Assembly: GCF_017940815.1 (NCBI RefSeq)
Contig: NZ_JAGAXX010000049.1
Coordinates: 1-46,366, forward strand
Source of the DNA: Methanobrevibacter sp.
GTDB lineage: Archaea > Methanobacteriota > Methanobacteria > Methanobacteriales > Methanobacteriaceae
Length of the DNA: 46,366 nucleotides
Direction: 5' to 3'
Part shown: positions 15,719 to 24,305 of the stretch, piece by piece
Layout: every line of letters starts with the position of its first letter
How positions within the stretch are numbered: position 1 is the stretch's first letter
Translations under genes and position numbers: made by a program
The notes under the pieces: model-generated
Database searches by the model: none
The model's input: the letters and a program-made list of their open reading frames with translations, nothing else
Told to the model about the DNA's origin: nothing

Positions 15719-16456
15719 TTAATCAAACTCCTTTTTAACCAAAAGCAAATCTATACCTTGAATTTCTTTATCAATTTCATTCATTAAATAATTACCTATG
15801 ACATCTTCGGTAATATTATCAATATCATATTTCGGACAATTGGTTCTGATAATTGAAATAATTCTACCCATATCCCCGCCAAGGAATTGTTGAAATAATT
15901 TTCTATATTCTTTAGCAATTTTTCCTTTAAATTTTACAATCCAAAATGCACTATATGAAATGATTATTTCATAATCCTCATGGACATTTTCCAAAATATC
16001 AAAATTGTCTGGAGAAGGGAACGAGTAGAATCCTTGTGGATGATTGTGAATTGATGCAATTTTTCTATTACAAACATGAATATTTTCAAAATCACCTTTA
16101 GCTTTTCCTTTTTCACCTTTCCAACAATATATCACTTCACCATTTGTATAATCAAAGTACAGCATCCATTCAATATCCTCATTAACAGTTTTCCTATGAA
16201 ATTCATCAACCAATTTACAGACTTTCGGACAAAATTCCTTAGTCAAATCATTGGGACTGATTGATTTGACAGATTGGTCAACTTCCAATCGCTTATAGTC
16301 CAGCCAGTCCTTATCTGGAATGTGAATTTCATCAAATGACAACATCAATCCTCCACGATTGTCCTTTAAAAACCTTTTGAATTCATTTAGGGAAAATGCA
16401 TTTGAAAGAAATTTTAACATTAATGAAAATCTGTATTCAATATCTCTGAAGTTCAT
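15719..16456 (-). CDS. JAB/MPN-like metallo-isopeptidase-type protein
   Basis: A 245-residue cytosolic protein. Its central region reads RKIASIHNHPQGFYSFPSPDNFDIL (about 131-155), the HxHP...PS..D arrangement of JAB/MPN zinc proteases. The serine and aspartate are spaced SPD rather than the standard SxxD, and no clear upstream catalytic Glu can be assigned with confidence. The N-terminal 90 residues are unassigned. It directly precedes a 63-residue gene with no gap. JAB-like domains of this type occur in conflict and toxin systems as well as in housekeeping deubiquitination-like roles. Activity is unproven. Confidence 0.5.
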   Translation of the reverse strand: MNFRDIEYRFSLMLKFLSNAFSLNEFKRFLKDNRGGLMLSFDEIHIPDKDWLDYKRLEVDQSVKSISPNDLTKEFCPKVCKLVDEFHRKTVNEDIEWMLYFDYTNGEVIYCWKGEKGKAKGDFENIHVCNRKIASIHNHPQGFYSFPSPDNFDILENVHEDYEIIISYSAFWIVKFKGKIAKEYRKLFQQFLGGDMGRIISIIRTNCPKYDIDNITEDVIGNYLMNEIDKEIQGIDLLLVKKEFD

Positions 16457-16610
16457 GAATTTATATTATAATCAAAGATATTTAAATGTCTTATTTTAAA
16501 TAAAAACAATTTTACAAGCTCAAATCAATATTACGATATCGTACAATTAATTAAAAAAAATAGCAAAGGAGTTGAAACTCCAACTAAACAAAGAATAAAA
16601 TCAATATAAC

Positions 16611-17180
16611 TCATTCTTCAATAATCTCATAATAAGACCCTTCCGCACAAGACCTGCACATCGGTTTGCCTCCTCTGAGCACGTGACGTCCGTCAGAAAC
16701 CTTTTCACCGCAAACTGAACAGAATGTTGTGATGTAAGGCTTGCCCGGCATGTCACCCGGACCCAGTTCAAGTTTTACTTTAGTAACCTTGAACAATTCT
16801 TCAGGAGGGGTTCTTCTAAATCGGGAAATCATTTCCTCTTTTGTTTCATTATTCTTAATCTTTTTATTTGCATCTGCATCAGTTATCCTCAATGCAACTC
16901 CTGTATCCATATTATAGAATGTTGCTGCAAATTTCCCATAGTACATCTGCTTCAATGTCCGTTTCCCCATGGAACATCCTGTAACTGACTGAACGGCATC
17001 AGACATGCACCTGTCAATTTCCAAAAATACAATCAGGTTTTTATGGACCTGATTCAGTTCCATTCCCAAAAGTTCCAAACCATACATTGCAAGTTTGGTT
17101 CCAATTGCAATTCCTCCACATAGATGACCATGAAACTCAACTGCCTTTGCCAATTGTTCGTCATACTCTTTTTCGTCCAT
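16611..17180 (-). CDS. FmdE-family protein with C-terminal zinc finger
   Basis: A 189-residue cytosolic protein. The FmdE domain is shown by VEFHGHLCGGIAIGTKLAMYGLELLG (about 13-37) and a conserved RCMSDAVQSVTGCSMGKRTL block with likely metal/cofactor cysteines. The C-terminal 40 residues form a Cys4 zinc finger (CSVCGEK ... MCRSCAEG). FmdE proteins were named from the molybdenum formylmethanofuran dehydrogenase operon of methanogens, and their role is uncertain. This copy is not next to fmd/fwd genes and is divergent from a DUF3795 gene. Confidence 0.85.
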   Translation of the reverse strand: MDEKEYDEQLAKAVEFHGHLCGGIAIGTKLAMYGLELLGMELNQVHKNLIVFLEIDRCMSDAVQSVTGCSMGKRTLKQMYYGKFAATFYNMDTGVALRITDADANKKIKNNETKEEMISRFRRTPPEELFKVTKVKLELGPGDMPGKPYITTFCSVCGEKVSDGRHVLRGGKPMCRSCAEGSYYEIIEE

Positions 17181-17250
17181 ATTATCACTTAAATATAATA
17201 TCTCCCTCGGATTAAATAAATATATTAATTTCTTTAACTAAACTACTATT

Positions 17251-17652
17251 ATGAAAATGCCCGATGAACTAGATTCAAAATTGCTTGCCCCTTGTGGGAT
17301 AAACTGCATCAGTTGTGAAAAATATCAAAACCCCTGTGGAGGATGCTTAATAAGTAACGACGGAAAAAGCAAGGCCAGTCTAAAATGCAAGATCAAAGCC
17401 TGCTTTGATAAAAAGAATTTCAGCTATTGCGGGCGTTGCAGTGAATTTCCCTGCCCATTAATGAAAAAGCACTCAAAAAAATATATCAAGAGGCATGGTC
17501 TTGACACTTTGGGTTCCGCAAAAAGAATTAAAACTACAGGCATTGGAAAGATGATGGCACAAGACCGTGAAAAATGGTTATGTCCCCAATGCGGAGGAAT
17601 CATCAAATTCCAAAATAAAACCTGTAGCGAATGCGGATTTGAAACCGATTAA
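17251..17652 (+). CDS. DUF3795 zinc/Cys-rich protein
   Basis: A 133-residue protein starting LLAPCGINCISCEKYQNPCGGC. A CKIKACFDKKNFSYCGRCSEFPCPLMKK segment follows, as in DUF3795 proteins. The tail carries a rubredoxin-like zinc ribbon (CPQCGG ... CSECGFE). Thirteen or so cysteines indicate metal binding. The function of the family is unknown. It is transcribed away from the FmdE-type gene across a 70-base promoter region. Confidence 0.82.
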   Translation: MKMPDELDSKLLAPCGINCISCEKYQNPCGGCLISNDGKSKASLKCKIKACFDKKNFSYCGRCSEFPCPLMKKHSKKYIKRHGLDTLGSAKRIKTTGIGKMMAQDREKWLCPQCGGIIKFQNKTCSECGFETD

Positions 17653-17670
17653 ACTGGAAAAATAGCTCAG

Positions 17671-18102
17671 CTATTTACCGTTCACTATTTTTTTATTTAT
17701 ATTGCGTGCAAGCAAGTAATAATATACATAAAAGCCACACCAGAAGACTGCTGCAAACACACAAGCAATCAAAATCCATGTTATTATCGGACCGATTCCC
17801 AGATTAATCGGCATCCATTTAAGATAAACTGCAACCAAGAACAGCACAGTCATCCCGATTCCCATCTGGAAAATGATTTGAAGCGGCAATGCGATGTCTT
17901 CCCTTTCATATATCAATCCGGTCAATGAGAAGCTCCATCCTATGACTATGCATCCGAAGAAGAGATTGATTATGTCCACCCCGGAAAAGCTGATGTTTTG
18001 AGGTCCCACCTGGAAAGAAATCAAGACTGCAACCATCAATCCGATAAAGCATCCGACAAAAGCGCCTAAAGCTAAACTTTCAATTATATCCGTAAGTTTC
18101 AT
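17671..18102 (-). CDS. DUF3021 four-helix membrane protein
   Basis: About 143 residues with four hydrophobic helices (residues about 12-33, 45-62, 75-93 and 103-128). This is the small integral membrane DUF3021 protein that in Firmicutes is nearly always encoded directly after a LytTR regulator, and the same order is seen here. It starts 8 bases after the LytTR gene behind AGGTGG. In bacterial pairs the membrane partner is thought to hold the regulator in check. Finding the pair in a methanogen suggests transfer from Firmicutes. Confidence 0.8.
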   Translation of the reverse strand: MKLTDIIESLALGAFVGCFIGLMVAVLISFQVGPQNISFSGVDIINLFFGCIVIGWSFSLTGLIYEREDIALPLQIIFQMGIGMTVLFLVAVYLKWMPINLGIGPIITWILIACVFAAVFWCGFYVYYYLLARNINKKIVNGK

Positions 18103-18110
18103 GATTCCAC

Positions 18111-18551
18111 CTATAAATCCAAAGCATTCTTAAAATCTGGCAAGTATTTCCTTGAGATATTGTCCTTCAATCCATTCTTAAGTTCGATAAACATCATTCC
18201 CTTAAGTGAGGGAGCCACACGCTCTATCCTTCTTAAGTTGATGATTGTTGTTTTTGAAATGCGCACAAAATCACCGCTTAACTGCTCCTCAACCTGATAC
18301 AGAGGTTTTTTAATCAGGTATTCCTTATCCTGGGTAAATACTTTCACCTGTTTGTCCTCAACCCTGAACATGAATATTTCATCAAATTCCAAAAATGCAA
18401 TATCTAATCCCCTCTTGACTGCAATCATGTCATTAGAATCATCACTTTCCAGAATTGATATTGCCTTTGTAACGTTATCGGTCAGCTCATTGGTATGGAT
18501 ATCTGCATGAGGCTCGTCAATATCTCTTGAAACAAATAAATTTACTTTCAT
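18111..18551 (-). CDS. LytTR-domain transcription regulator
   Basis: A 146-residue protein whose C-terminal half (about 45-146) is a LytTR DNA-binding domain: DEIFMFRVEDKQVKVFTQDKEYLIKKPLYQVEEQL, then DFVRISKTTIINLRRIERVAPSLKGMMFIELKNG and RKYLPDFKNAL. It lacks a receiver domain, so it is of the stand-alone type paired with DUF3021. It starts 3 bases after the 2TM gene. A 21-bp-period direct repeat matching LytTR sites lies upstream of that operon's TATA box (18901-18931), which implies autoregulation. Confidence 0.86.
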   Translation of the reverse strand: MKVNLFVSRDIDEPHADIHTNELTDNVTKAISILESDDSNDMIAVKRGLDIAFLEFDEIFMFRVEDKQVKVFTQDKEYLIKKPLYQVEEQLSGDFVRISKTTIINLRRIERVAPSLKGMMFIELKNGLKDNISRKYLPDFKNALDL

Positions 18552-18554
18552 AAT

Positions 18555-18830
18555 TTAAATCCTTAATTTTTCCATTTCCTCTTGGATTTTACGTTCTCTG
18601 TAATCATCGCTGTCGAAATCATCAATGAATACATAAGCCTTTAAAAAGTCAACTAGAACACCGATTCCCCAGAAGACTATTGGGAAAGAAACCCACCAAA
18701 AGTCAGGTGAGCTAAACCAGTTGATTACTGCTAAAACTGCATTAACAATTAAATATGCTTTTAAGTTTCTATAAAATTTAATTTTCAGGTTTACTCTTTC
18801 TTCAGCTCTTGCTCTTAAACTGTCAGACAT
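18555..18830 (-). CDS. 2TM-domain membrane protein
   Basis: About 91 residues: a basic cytosolic start (MSDSLRARAEERVNLKIKFYRNLKAYLIVNAVLAVINWF), two transmembrane hairpin helices around SSPDFWWVSFPIVFWGIGVLVDFLKAYV, and a charged tail with DDYRERKIQEEMEKLR. This is the 2TM family, which is often fused or linked to LytTR histidine kinases in bacteria. Start chosen at 18830 (AAAGGAGAT upstream) rather than an upstream open codon. It leads the 2TM-LytTR-DUF3021 operon. Confidence 0.82.
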   Translation of the reverse strand: MSDSLRARAEERVNLKIKFYRNLKAYLIVNAVLAVINWFSSPDFWWVSFPIVFWGIGVLVDFLKAYVFIDDFDSDDYRERKIQEEMEKLRI

Positions 18831-18870
18831 CACTATTATCTCCTTTAATTCGATAATAGTACTTAGTTTA

Positions 18871-18931
18871 ACTATATATAAAGCACTAGTTATCAACCTT
18901 ACTGAGATGCGAATTTCATAAACTAAGATGC
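18871..18931 (-). promoter_or_regulatory. Promoter with LytTR-type direct repeat
   Basis: On the minus strand a TATA element GCTTTATATATAGT (18871-18884) precedes the 2TM gene. Just upstream are two direct repeats, ACTGAGATGC (18901-18910) and ACTAAGATGC (18922-18931, plus-strand reading), exactly 21 bases apart. Read on the minus strand they give TTAGTTTAT and TCAGTAAGG, each fitting the published LytTR half-site pattern at 8 of 9 positions. Upstream of TATA suits activation. Confidence 0.55.
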
Positions 18932-18950
18932 AAAAAATAGAAATTGAAAT

Positions 18951-18973
18951 TAGTAACTATAAGATAGTTACTA
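18951..18973 (-). terminator. Hairpin over the stop codon of the polyprenol-kinase-like gene
   Basis: TAGTAACTAT and ATAGTTACTA are perfect 10-bp complementary arms around three bases. They span the end and stop codon of the kinase gene on the minus strand. It could be a transcript end or mRNA-stabilising hairpin. No T-run follows directly, so function is uncertain. Confidence 0.35.
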
Positions 18974-19655
18974 AGTAATATAAGATTGAAGTTATTGCAG
19001 GAACTGTCAAGTTGTCAATTCCACCATAACTGAACGCTTCACAGATTGTTGCAACAGCAGAGATTGCTATGATATAAACAATGTTGAATTCAGGCATCGC
19101 ACATCCGATTGAAGAGAAAACCATCCATACGAATACGCTCATAACTGTTGTAACAACAAACATGGTAAGTGATCCTTCTAGAGACTTTGTTCCACCGAAT
19201 ACGGTGTATTTGACCTTACCGAATTTTTGACCTATCAATGCTGCAAATCCGTCACCGTATACCATTGGAACAATAGCCAATGCAACAATCCAAATGTAAT
19301 ATTTAGGGTCGTTTGCCGGTGCGATTGAAGCGAATATTGCAATCAATACTGTCCAGATTCCAGCATAGAAGAATAAACCTAAAGCATGTCCGGATTCGGT
19401 CACGCTGTTTTCAATCTTGATAGGAGAATATTCTGTCAGGAAGAATAGCACTATTGTGATTGGCAGTGTCAAGAACCAAACCATTACCCACGGATCTGAG
19501 AAAAATGGCATGGCAAATATCATGTTACCTACCATAATATGTAAAAATTTACGTGAAACTTCAGGCCGTGTCTTTAAAACCATTTCAGCTACAACGAAAA
19601 TGATAGCAACGTAAACATATACAACAATTAATGCAAGGATATCAAAGAATATCAT
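18957..19655 (-). CDS. Dolichol/phytol kinase-family membrane enzyme
   Basis: A 232-residue protein with about seven transmembrane helices. The family signature is present: EVSRKFLHIMVGN (about 32-44), YGDGFAALIGQKFGKVKY (about 133-150) and GGTKSLEGSLTMFV (about 153-167). These are the conserved blocks of the SEC59/VTE5 group, CTP-dependent kinases of dolichol and phytol, related to phosphatidate cytidylyltransferase. Its ATG overlaps the stop of the tocopherol-cyclase-like gene by 4 bases (ATGA), so the two act together. An archaeal isoprenoid alcohol is the natural substrate guess. Confidence 0.82.
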   Translation of the reverse strand: MIFFDILALIVVYVYVAIIFVVAEMVLKTRPEVSRKFLHIMVGNMIFAMPFFSDPWVMVWFLTLPITIVLFFLTEYSPIKIENSVTESGHALGLFFYAGIWTVLIAIFASIAPANDPKYYIWIVALAIVPMVYGDGFAALIGQKFGKVKYTVFGGTKSLEGSLTMFVVTTVMSVFVWMVFSSIGCAMPEFNIVYIIAISAVATICEAFSYGGIDNLTVPAITSILYYLVTIL

Positions 19656-20773
19656 TCGTCATCATACTCCCCATATTCGCAACCTGCGTTTTCAATTTTC
19701 ACATGGTCAATGAGGGTTCCATCTTTCTTGTATAATTTGATTTCACCGTAACCGCTTCCACCGTTCCATAAGCGGTTATGTCTTTTTTGACCGTCAGGAG
19801 CTTCATAGTTGAAAAGCATCATTTCTTCACGTTTGCAGTAAAGAACCAACTCCATTCTGGAGTTTCTGTTGCTTGCGTTAACATGCCATGTGTGAACGTC
19901 TTCGCCTTCCTCGAAGTCAAAGTCGATTTTTACAAGGTTCCAGAATCTTGCGAAGTTGTATTCATACATTTTTCCTTCATAGTAGAAACCTATCAATAAT
20001 TTACGAGGCAAAGCAATACCGAATGCCTTTGGCCTTCCACCACCGGCTTCAAATGCGGAATTGTTTAATTTTTTGCCTGTAATAAGACTTGTCAAGTTAC
20101 AGGATGAAATCCATAACCATGGAGAAGTGAAGTCCCCTCCCCAGTTCTTATCAGCATATCCATAGGATTTTTCAGGAATAACTTCATATTCCTCACCGTC
20201 TAGCCATACAGTACCGCTGTATTGTGTTTTGATTCCTTCTGCGTGCCAGAACATTTCAAAAGAGTTTAGTTTTCTGAATAGGGTGTTTGCCCCATAACCT
20301 ACGTTGAATGTGATTTGCTTGTCAATGTCCAGGTCCCACATCATGTCCCCAGCGTCAGACATGTACTCAGGGTGGTTTTTGGCTTCCTCTTCAGTGACTC
20401 TTGAAAATCCGCTCATGTGAGTCTCTGTCAAACTGCAGTCGCCGACCTGGATGTTCAATTCATCATCGGGACAGTTGAAATATTTCATTGAGTAAAAATT
20501 ATGAATTTGTTTTGGGTCTTTACCATATGCACCTGCCTTAATCATGCAGTAAGATGGTCTTTTGCCCGCTTTTTGGTTTTCAGGGTCTTGTCCAAGCACT
20601 GGTTCATCTTCAGCCAATGCAGGGTTACATGTAAAGTATTCTATAAAAAATGGCCTTGCCTCACCGGTTTTTTTGTTGTAACCAGTGAAAGAATGCCACC
20701 ACCAGTCATAACCTTTTTTGGCAAGAGGCCCTTTTAGCATATAATGGTTCCTCTTCAAATCGCTTTTATTCAT
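19652..20773 (-). CDS. Tocopherol cyclase-like (VTE1-family) protein
   Basis: A 373-residue soluble-looking protein. YGYADKNWGGDFTSPWLWISSCNL (about 203-226) matches the YGDKNWG...W.W block of the tocopherol cyclase/lipocalin-like family. The N-terminus (YMLKGPLAKKGYDWWWHSFTGYNKKTGEARPFFIEYFTCNP) also fits. Plants use VTE1 to close the chromanol ring; prokaryotic relatives are uncharacterised and may bind or modify lipids. It overlaps a phytol/dolichol-kinase-like gene. The native substrate is unknown, as no tocopherol pathway is expected in a methanogen. Confidence 0.75.
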   Translation of the reverse strand: MNKSDLKRNHYMLKGPLAKKGYDWWWHSFTGYNKKTGEARPFFIEYFTCNPALAEDEPVLGQDPENQKAGKRPSYCMIKAGAYGKDPKQIHNFYSMKYFNCPDDELNIQVGDCSLTETHMSGFSRVTEEEAKNHPEYMSDAGDMMWDLDIDKQITFNVGYGANTLFRKLNSFEMFWHAEGIKTQYSGTVWLDGEEYEVIPEKSYGYADKNWGGDFTSPWLWISSCNLTSLITGKKLNNSAFEAGGGRPKAFGIALPRKLLIGFYYEGKMYEYNFARFWNLVKIDFDFEEGEDVHTWHVNASNRNSRMELVLYCKREEMMLFNYEAPDGQKRHNRLWNGGSGYGEIKLYKKDGTLIDHVKIENAGCEYGEYDDE

Positions 20774-21060
20774 ATTAATCCTCCCAGAGTAAGATAATAT
20801 GATATTTATTGAAAATCTTTTAAATAATTTATTATAAAAACTGAAAAAAAATAAAAAATTAATAAAAATTACCCTTTAGAAAATATATCCCCAACATCGT
20901 AACTATAATACAATTTAACTGTGAAAATGATTAATAAAATTATACAAAAAATTCAATCAACTTGAAAAAATTCATAACCATCATTAAATTTGTTTCAATT
21001 AAAAAAAAATTATTTATAAAATAAGTTATATAGGCAAATAAAAAAAATAATAAAATGAAA

Positions 21061-22446
21061 TCACATTAAATCGTGAATTTCATCCTTAATATACAATACA
21101 ACAATCACCGCTGAGATGATTGCAAGAATTGACATCACAAGTGAAGTCTGCGCGAATGCGGACACTGAAAGGTAGTTATGACCCACATTTCCTCCTGCAA
21201 ATGCAGCCATCAGCACAACCGCAACCGCTGAACCGATTGCACCTATGATTTGCCTTACTGTGTTGTTGATTGCTGTTGCATCCTCAACGTCACCTGATAC
21301 AACCGCAATTGTCCATGTTACTGCAGGCATCAATCCTAATCCCGCACCGATTGCACGCACAATCTGGGTTACGACCATGTACTCAACAGAAGTTGTTCTT
21401 GTATAGGTCATCATCAAAAGGTACCCTACAACGGTGAATAAACAGGATAGAAGCAATACCTTGCGAACACCGAACTTGTTGGCCATCAAAGGACCTATGA
21501 AGTTGAACACAATCATCACAAGAGTTGCCGGAAGCAATATGACTCCAGCAGTTGTCGCATCATGGCTTGCTATGCTTTGGGCAAACAAAGGCATGATAAC
21601 ATTCAATCCGCACATTGTAAAGTACAATATAGCTGAGAATAATGTTCCAAAGAAGAAATACTTGTTTTTAAGGGCATGCAAATCAAGTAATGGAGTTTCA
21701 ATGCCGAACTGCCTTTTGACAAATAGCACTAAAGATATTGCACCAATCACAATAGGCAATATTACCCAAATCATGTCGAATCCGTTTTGGGCGATGTTTG
21801 AAAATCCAAACATTATGCCGACACATGCAAGCACACAAAGTATCAGTGAAGCTATGTCCAGCGGATAGTGTCCTGTTTCGAATTCCAGTTTCACAACAAC
21901 TGAAGCAACCACCATCAATATCGCAACCATGATTGCAAATATCAAGAATATGGATCTCCATCCGACGGAATCGATAATGAATCCTCCGGCTGTCGGAGCC
22001 AATGCAGGGGCGATTCCTATGATGAAACCAAACAGTCCCATGTAAACCTGCCATTTTTCCTCAGGAATGACCTTAAAAAGCACAATCTGAGTAATTGGAA
22101 GCAGGATTCCAGATCCACAGGCCTGGATAACCCTTGCAAGAATCAGTACCCCAATGTTTGGAGCAATATACGCTATGATTGATCCTATTAAAAACAAGCC
22201 CAATGAGGCCAGCAATATTGTCTTTATCTTAAATCTACGGGTAAAAAATGCAGATAACGGTATCATAACACCCAATACCAGCAAGAATGAGGAGTAAATC
22301 CATTGTGCTGTTGTTGAGTGAACATGAAAATCAGCCATTATCCCGGTAATACCGGTTGTCACTACACTCTGAGCGGCACTCAATATGGCCGCAGCAATAA
22401 TAAAAATAATTAATGTTGACATTCCTCTGTCTATGTTCTCATTCAT
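21061..22446 (-). CDS. MFS multidrug exporter (DHA2/EmrB type)
   Basis: A membrane antiporter of about 461 residues with 12-14 helices. It opens with NIDRGMSTLIIFIIAAAILSAAQSVVTTGITGIMADFHV and has the motif PLSAFFTRRFKIKTI after helix 2 and LARVIQACGSGILLP in helix 4. The motif C-like GIAPALAPTAGGFIID marks it as an exporter. The ATG at 22446 has GAGTG six bases upstream; a GTG at 22455 is also open. An IS4-like element is inserted 10 bases upstream of the ATG (target duplication 22457-22466), separating the gene from its native promoter. Confidence 0.9.
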   Translation of the reverse strand: MNENIDRGMSTLIIFIIAAAILSAAQSVVTTGITGIMADFHVHSTTAQWIYSSFLLVLGVMIPLSAFFTRRFKIKTILLASLGLFLIGSIIAYIAPNIGVLILARVIQACGSGILLPITQIVLFKVIPEEKWQVYMGLFGFIIGIAPALAPTAGGFIIDSVGWRSIFLIFAIMVAILMVVASVVVKLEFETGHYPLDIASLILCVLACVGIMFGFSNIAQNGFDMIWVILPIVIGAISLVLFVKRQFGIETPLLDLHALKNKYFFFGTLFSAILYFTMCGLNVIMPLFAQSIASHDATTAGVILLPATLVMIVFNFIGPLMANKFGVRKVLLLSCLFTVVGYLLMMTYTRTTSVEYMVVTQIVRAIGAGLGLMPAVTWTIAVVSGDVEDATAINNTVRQIIGAIGSAVAVVLMAAFAGGNVGHNYLSVSAFAQTSLVMSILAIISAVIVVLYIKDEIHDLM

Positions 22447-22456
22447 AATATACACT

Positions 22457-22466
22457 CTAATAATTC
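22457..22466. repeat. 10-bp target-site duplication of the IS4-like element, left copy
   Basis: CTAATAATTC directly precedes the left inverted repeat and is repeated exactly after the right end (24351-24360). A 10-bp duplication is typical of IS4-family insertion. Confidence 0.9.
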
Positions 22467-22488
22467 CAATGTCGTCAACTTAATTTTT

Positions 22489-22991
22489 TCTGAAAATTCT
22501 TATTTTTTGTTTTATTAATATATTATTAGTTTATTAGTAATATACTGTGTTCAAAATTTTTATTTTTTAAAATTAATAATTTACTATTTGTATTTCTTTA
22601 TTTAAATAGTTATTTGTCTTATTTTATTTTGCAAGTTATTATGTCTTGAATCAATTTAATTGGTGCTTTATTTATTTTAGTTAAATCAGCTGTAAATTTC
22701 ATTAATTTTTAAATGGTTGATATTGATATGACATGAGTCATTATTAGAAGTTGTAAATATTTAAAAATAGATTTGAGGAATTATACAAAGTTTTATTAAG
22801 GATTGAGGGTATATTATATATTATGCGAGAAAATAACAAACCCTCAATACTATATTGGGGAAAGGAACTAATTAATTTTTCTATTTTTTTCCAAAAAATA
22901 GAATTTGTGAAACTTGTTGTAAAATCCTTAAAAATCAGAAAAAACATTAATTTTAATGTTATTTCGTCTCAGTATAGTGTTGTGATGCTCC
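22489..22991. other. Long non-coding leader inside the IS4-like element
   Basis: This stretch of the insertion sequence lacks a convincing gene. A 61-codon frame at 22823-23008 (MRENNKPSILYWGKELINFS...) overlaps the transposase start in another frame and has no clear ribosome-binding site. The GAGGGTATATTATATATTATGC segment before it could be the transposase promoter. Confidence 0.45.
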
Positions 22992-24305
22992 ATGTTTTAT
23001 CATATTAAAAATACATTTGATAATATTGCAAAACCTATTGAAAAATATGTTCTTGGAGAAAATAAATTTATAAGAGACAGTAAATTTTCATTTAAGGATT
23101 ATGTGACGTTTCTTTGCTTTAATAAAGGGACATCCAATCAGGCAGATCTTGAAGATTTTATCGAAGACAATTTCACAACAGACATTCAACAAATAACAAG
23201 ACAAGCATTTTCTAAACAAAGAACATTCATTAATCCATTAGTATTTAAAGAAATAAGTAAACAATACTTGCTTGAAATTAATTATCATAAAAATTATGAC
23301 TTTTTTAAGAGTTACAAAGGATTTCGTTTGTTTGGTGGTGATGGATCTGACTTTGAAATTCCTGATTTTGAAGAAGTTCGAAAAGAATTCCAAATCAAAA
23401 ACACTGAAAAATACAGAAAACCAGCTCAAGCCAAATTTTCATCAATAATGGACTTATTAAACGGATTTATACTCGATGGAATCATAGGAAACTACAAACA
23501 AGCAGAATTACCATTAATGCACCAAAACCTAGAGAATATCCAAGAATTAATCATCCCAGAAAAATCAATTTTCATTTTTGACAGAGGATACAACGCAATG
23601 GAGCTATATGCACACATAATGTCCATGAGCAGTTATTTTATCGTCAGATTAAAAGATAAAAGCTATATAGACGACAGATACAAAATAACAGAAAACGACG
23701 CAGAAATCGAACTAGAACTCACAAAACAGCGACTAAAAAAATTCCACAACAAAGACCTAAAAGAAAAATACAGCAAAGAAAAACACTTAAAATTAAGAAT
23801 ACTAACAATAAATCTTGAAAACGAATCAAAAGAATACTTATTAACTAACATATTAGATAAAAACTTCACAATGGAAGATTTCAAAGAACTCTATAATCTG
23901 CGCTGGGGAATCGAAACCAACTACAATACAATGAAAAACAGACTAAACATAGAAAATTACACTGGAAAAAGAAAAATAACTATCAAACAAGACATATATT
24001 CCAAATTCATCAAATATAACATCTTCCAATACTACAAAATCTATTTCAACCTACTAATCAACCGAGTAAAAAGACAAAAAGGAATAAAACAAAAATACAA
24101 AGTCAATCAAGCACACCTAATACGAAAACTCAAAAAATACCTGCCCATAATGATTCTAAATCCCACAAAAGAAATAATAAGAAAATACACAAAAAAATTA
24201 ATAGATTCCTGCACACAATCGCCAAACAAAGACATCAAAAATCCAACAACAACCAGAAACAAGAAAAAACAACGAAAATTCAACATCAACTACAAACCAA
24301 CATAA
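22992..24305 (+). CDS. IS4-family DDE transposase
   Basis: A 437-residue transposase with the IS4 layout. The first catalytic Asp is in RLFGGDGSDFEIP (about 117), the second in IFIFDRGYNAMELY (about 196), and the Glu is in the YREK-type block LYNLRWGIETNYNTMKNRL (about 314). The basic C-terminal tail (TRNKKKQRKFNINYKP) fits DNA binding. The frame is intact. The start is ATG at 22992, inside a weak translational context. It lies wholly within the element with perfect inverted repeats, so it is probably still able to act. Confidence 0.93.
   Translation: MFYHIKNTFDNIAKPIEKYVLGENKFIRDSKFSFKDYVTFLCFNKGTSNQADLEDFIEDNFTTDIQQITRQAFSKQRTFINPLVFKEISKQYLLEINYHKNYDFFKSYKGFRLFGGDGSDFEIPDFEEVRKEFQIKNTEKYRKPAQAKFSSIMDLLNGFILDGIIGNYKQAELPLMHQNLENIQELIIPEKSIFIFDRGYNAMELYAHIMSMSSYFIVRLKDKSYIDDRYKITENDAEIELELTKQRLKKFHNKDLKEKYSKEKHLKLRILTINLENESKEYLLTNILDKNFTMEDFKELYNLRWGIETNYNTMKNRLNIENYTGKRKITIKQDIYSKFIKYNIFQYYKIYFNLLINRVKRQKGIKQKYKVNQAHLIRKLKKYLPIMILNPTKEIIRKYTKKLIDSCTQSPNKDIKNPTTTRNKKKQRKFNINYKPT

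Noticed and set aside
20774-21060. AT-rich gap between the MFS exporter and the tocopherol-cyclase-like gene
   Set aside because: No frame with a ribosome-binding site, no repeat and no palindrome of note was seen.
22823-23008. A 61-codon frame at the left of the IS4-like element
   Set aside because: It has no clear ribosome-binding site, overlaps the transposase start in another frame and shows no domain.
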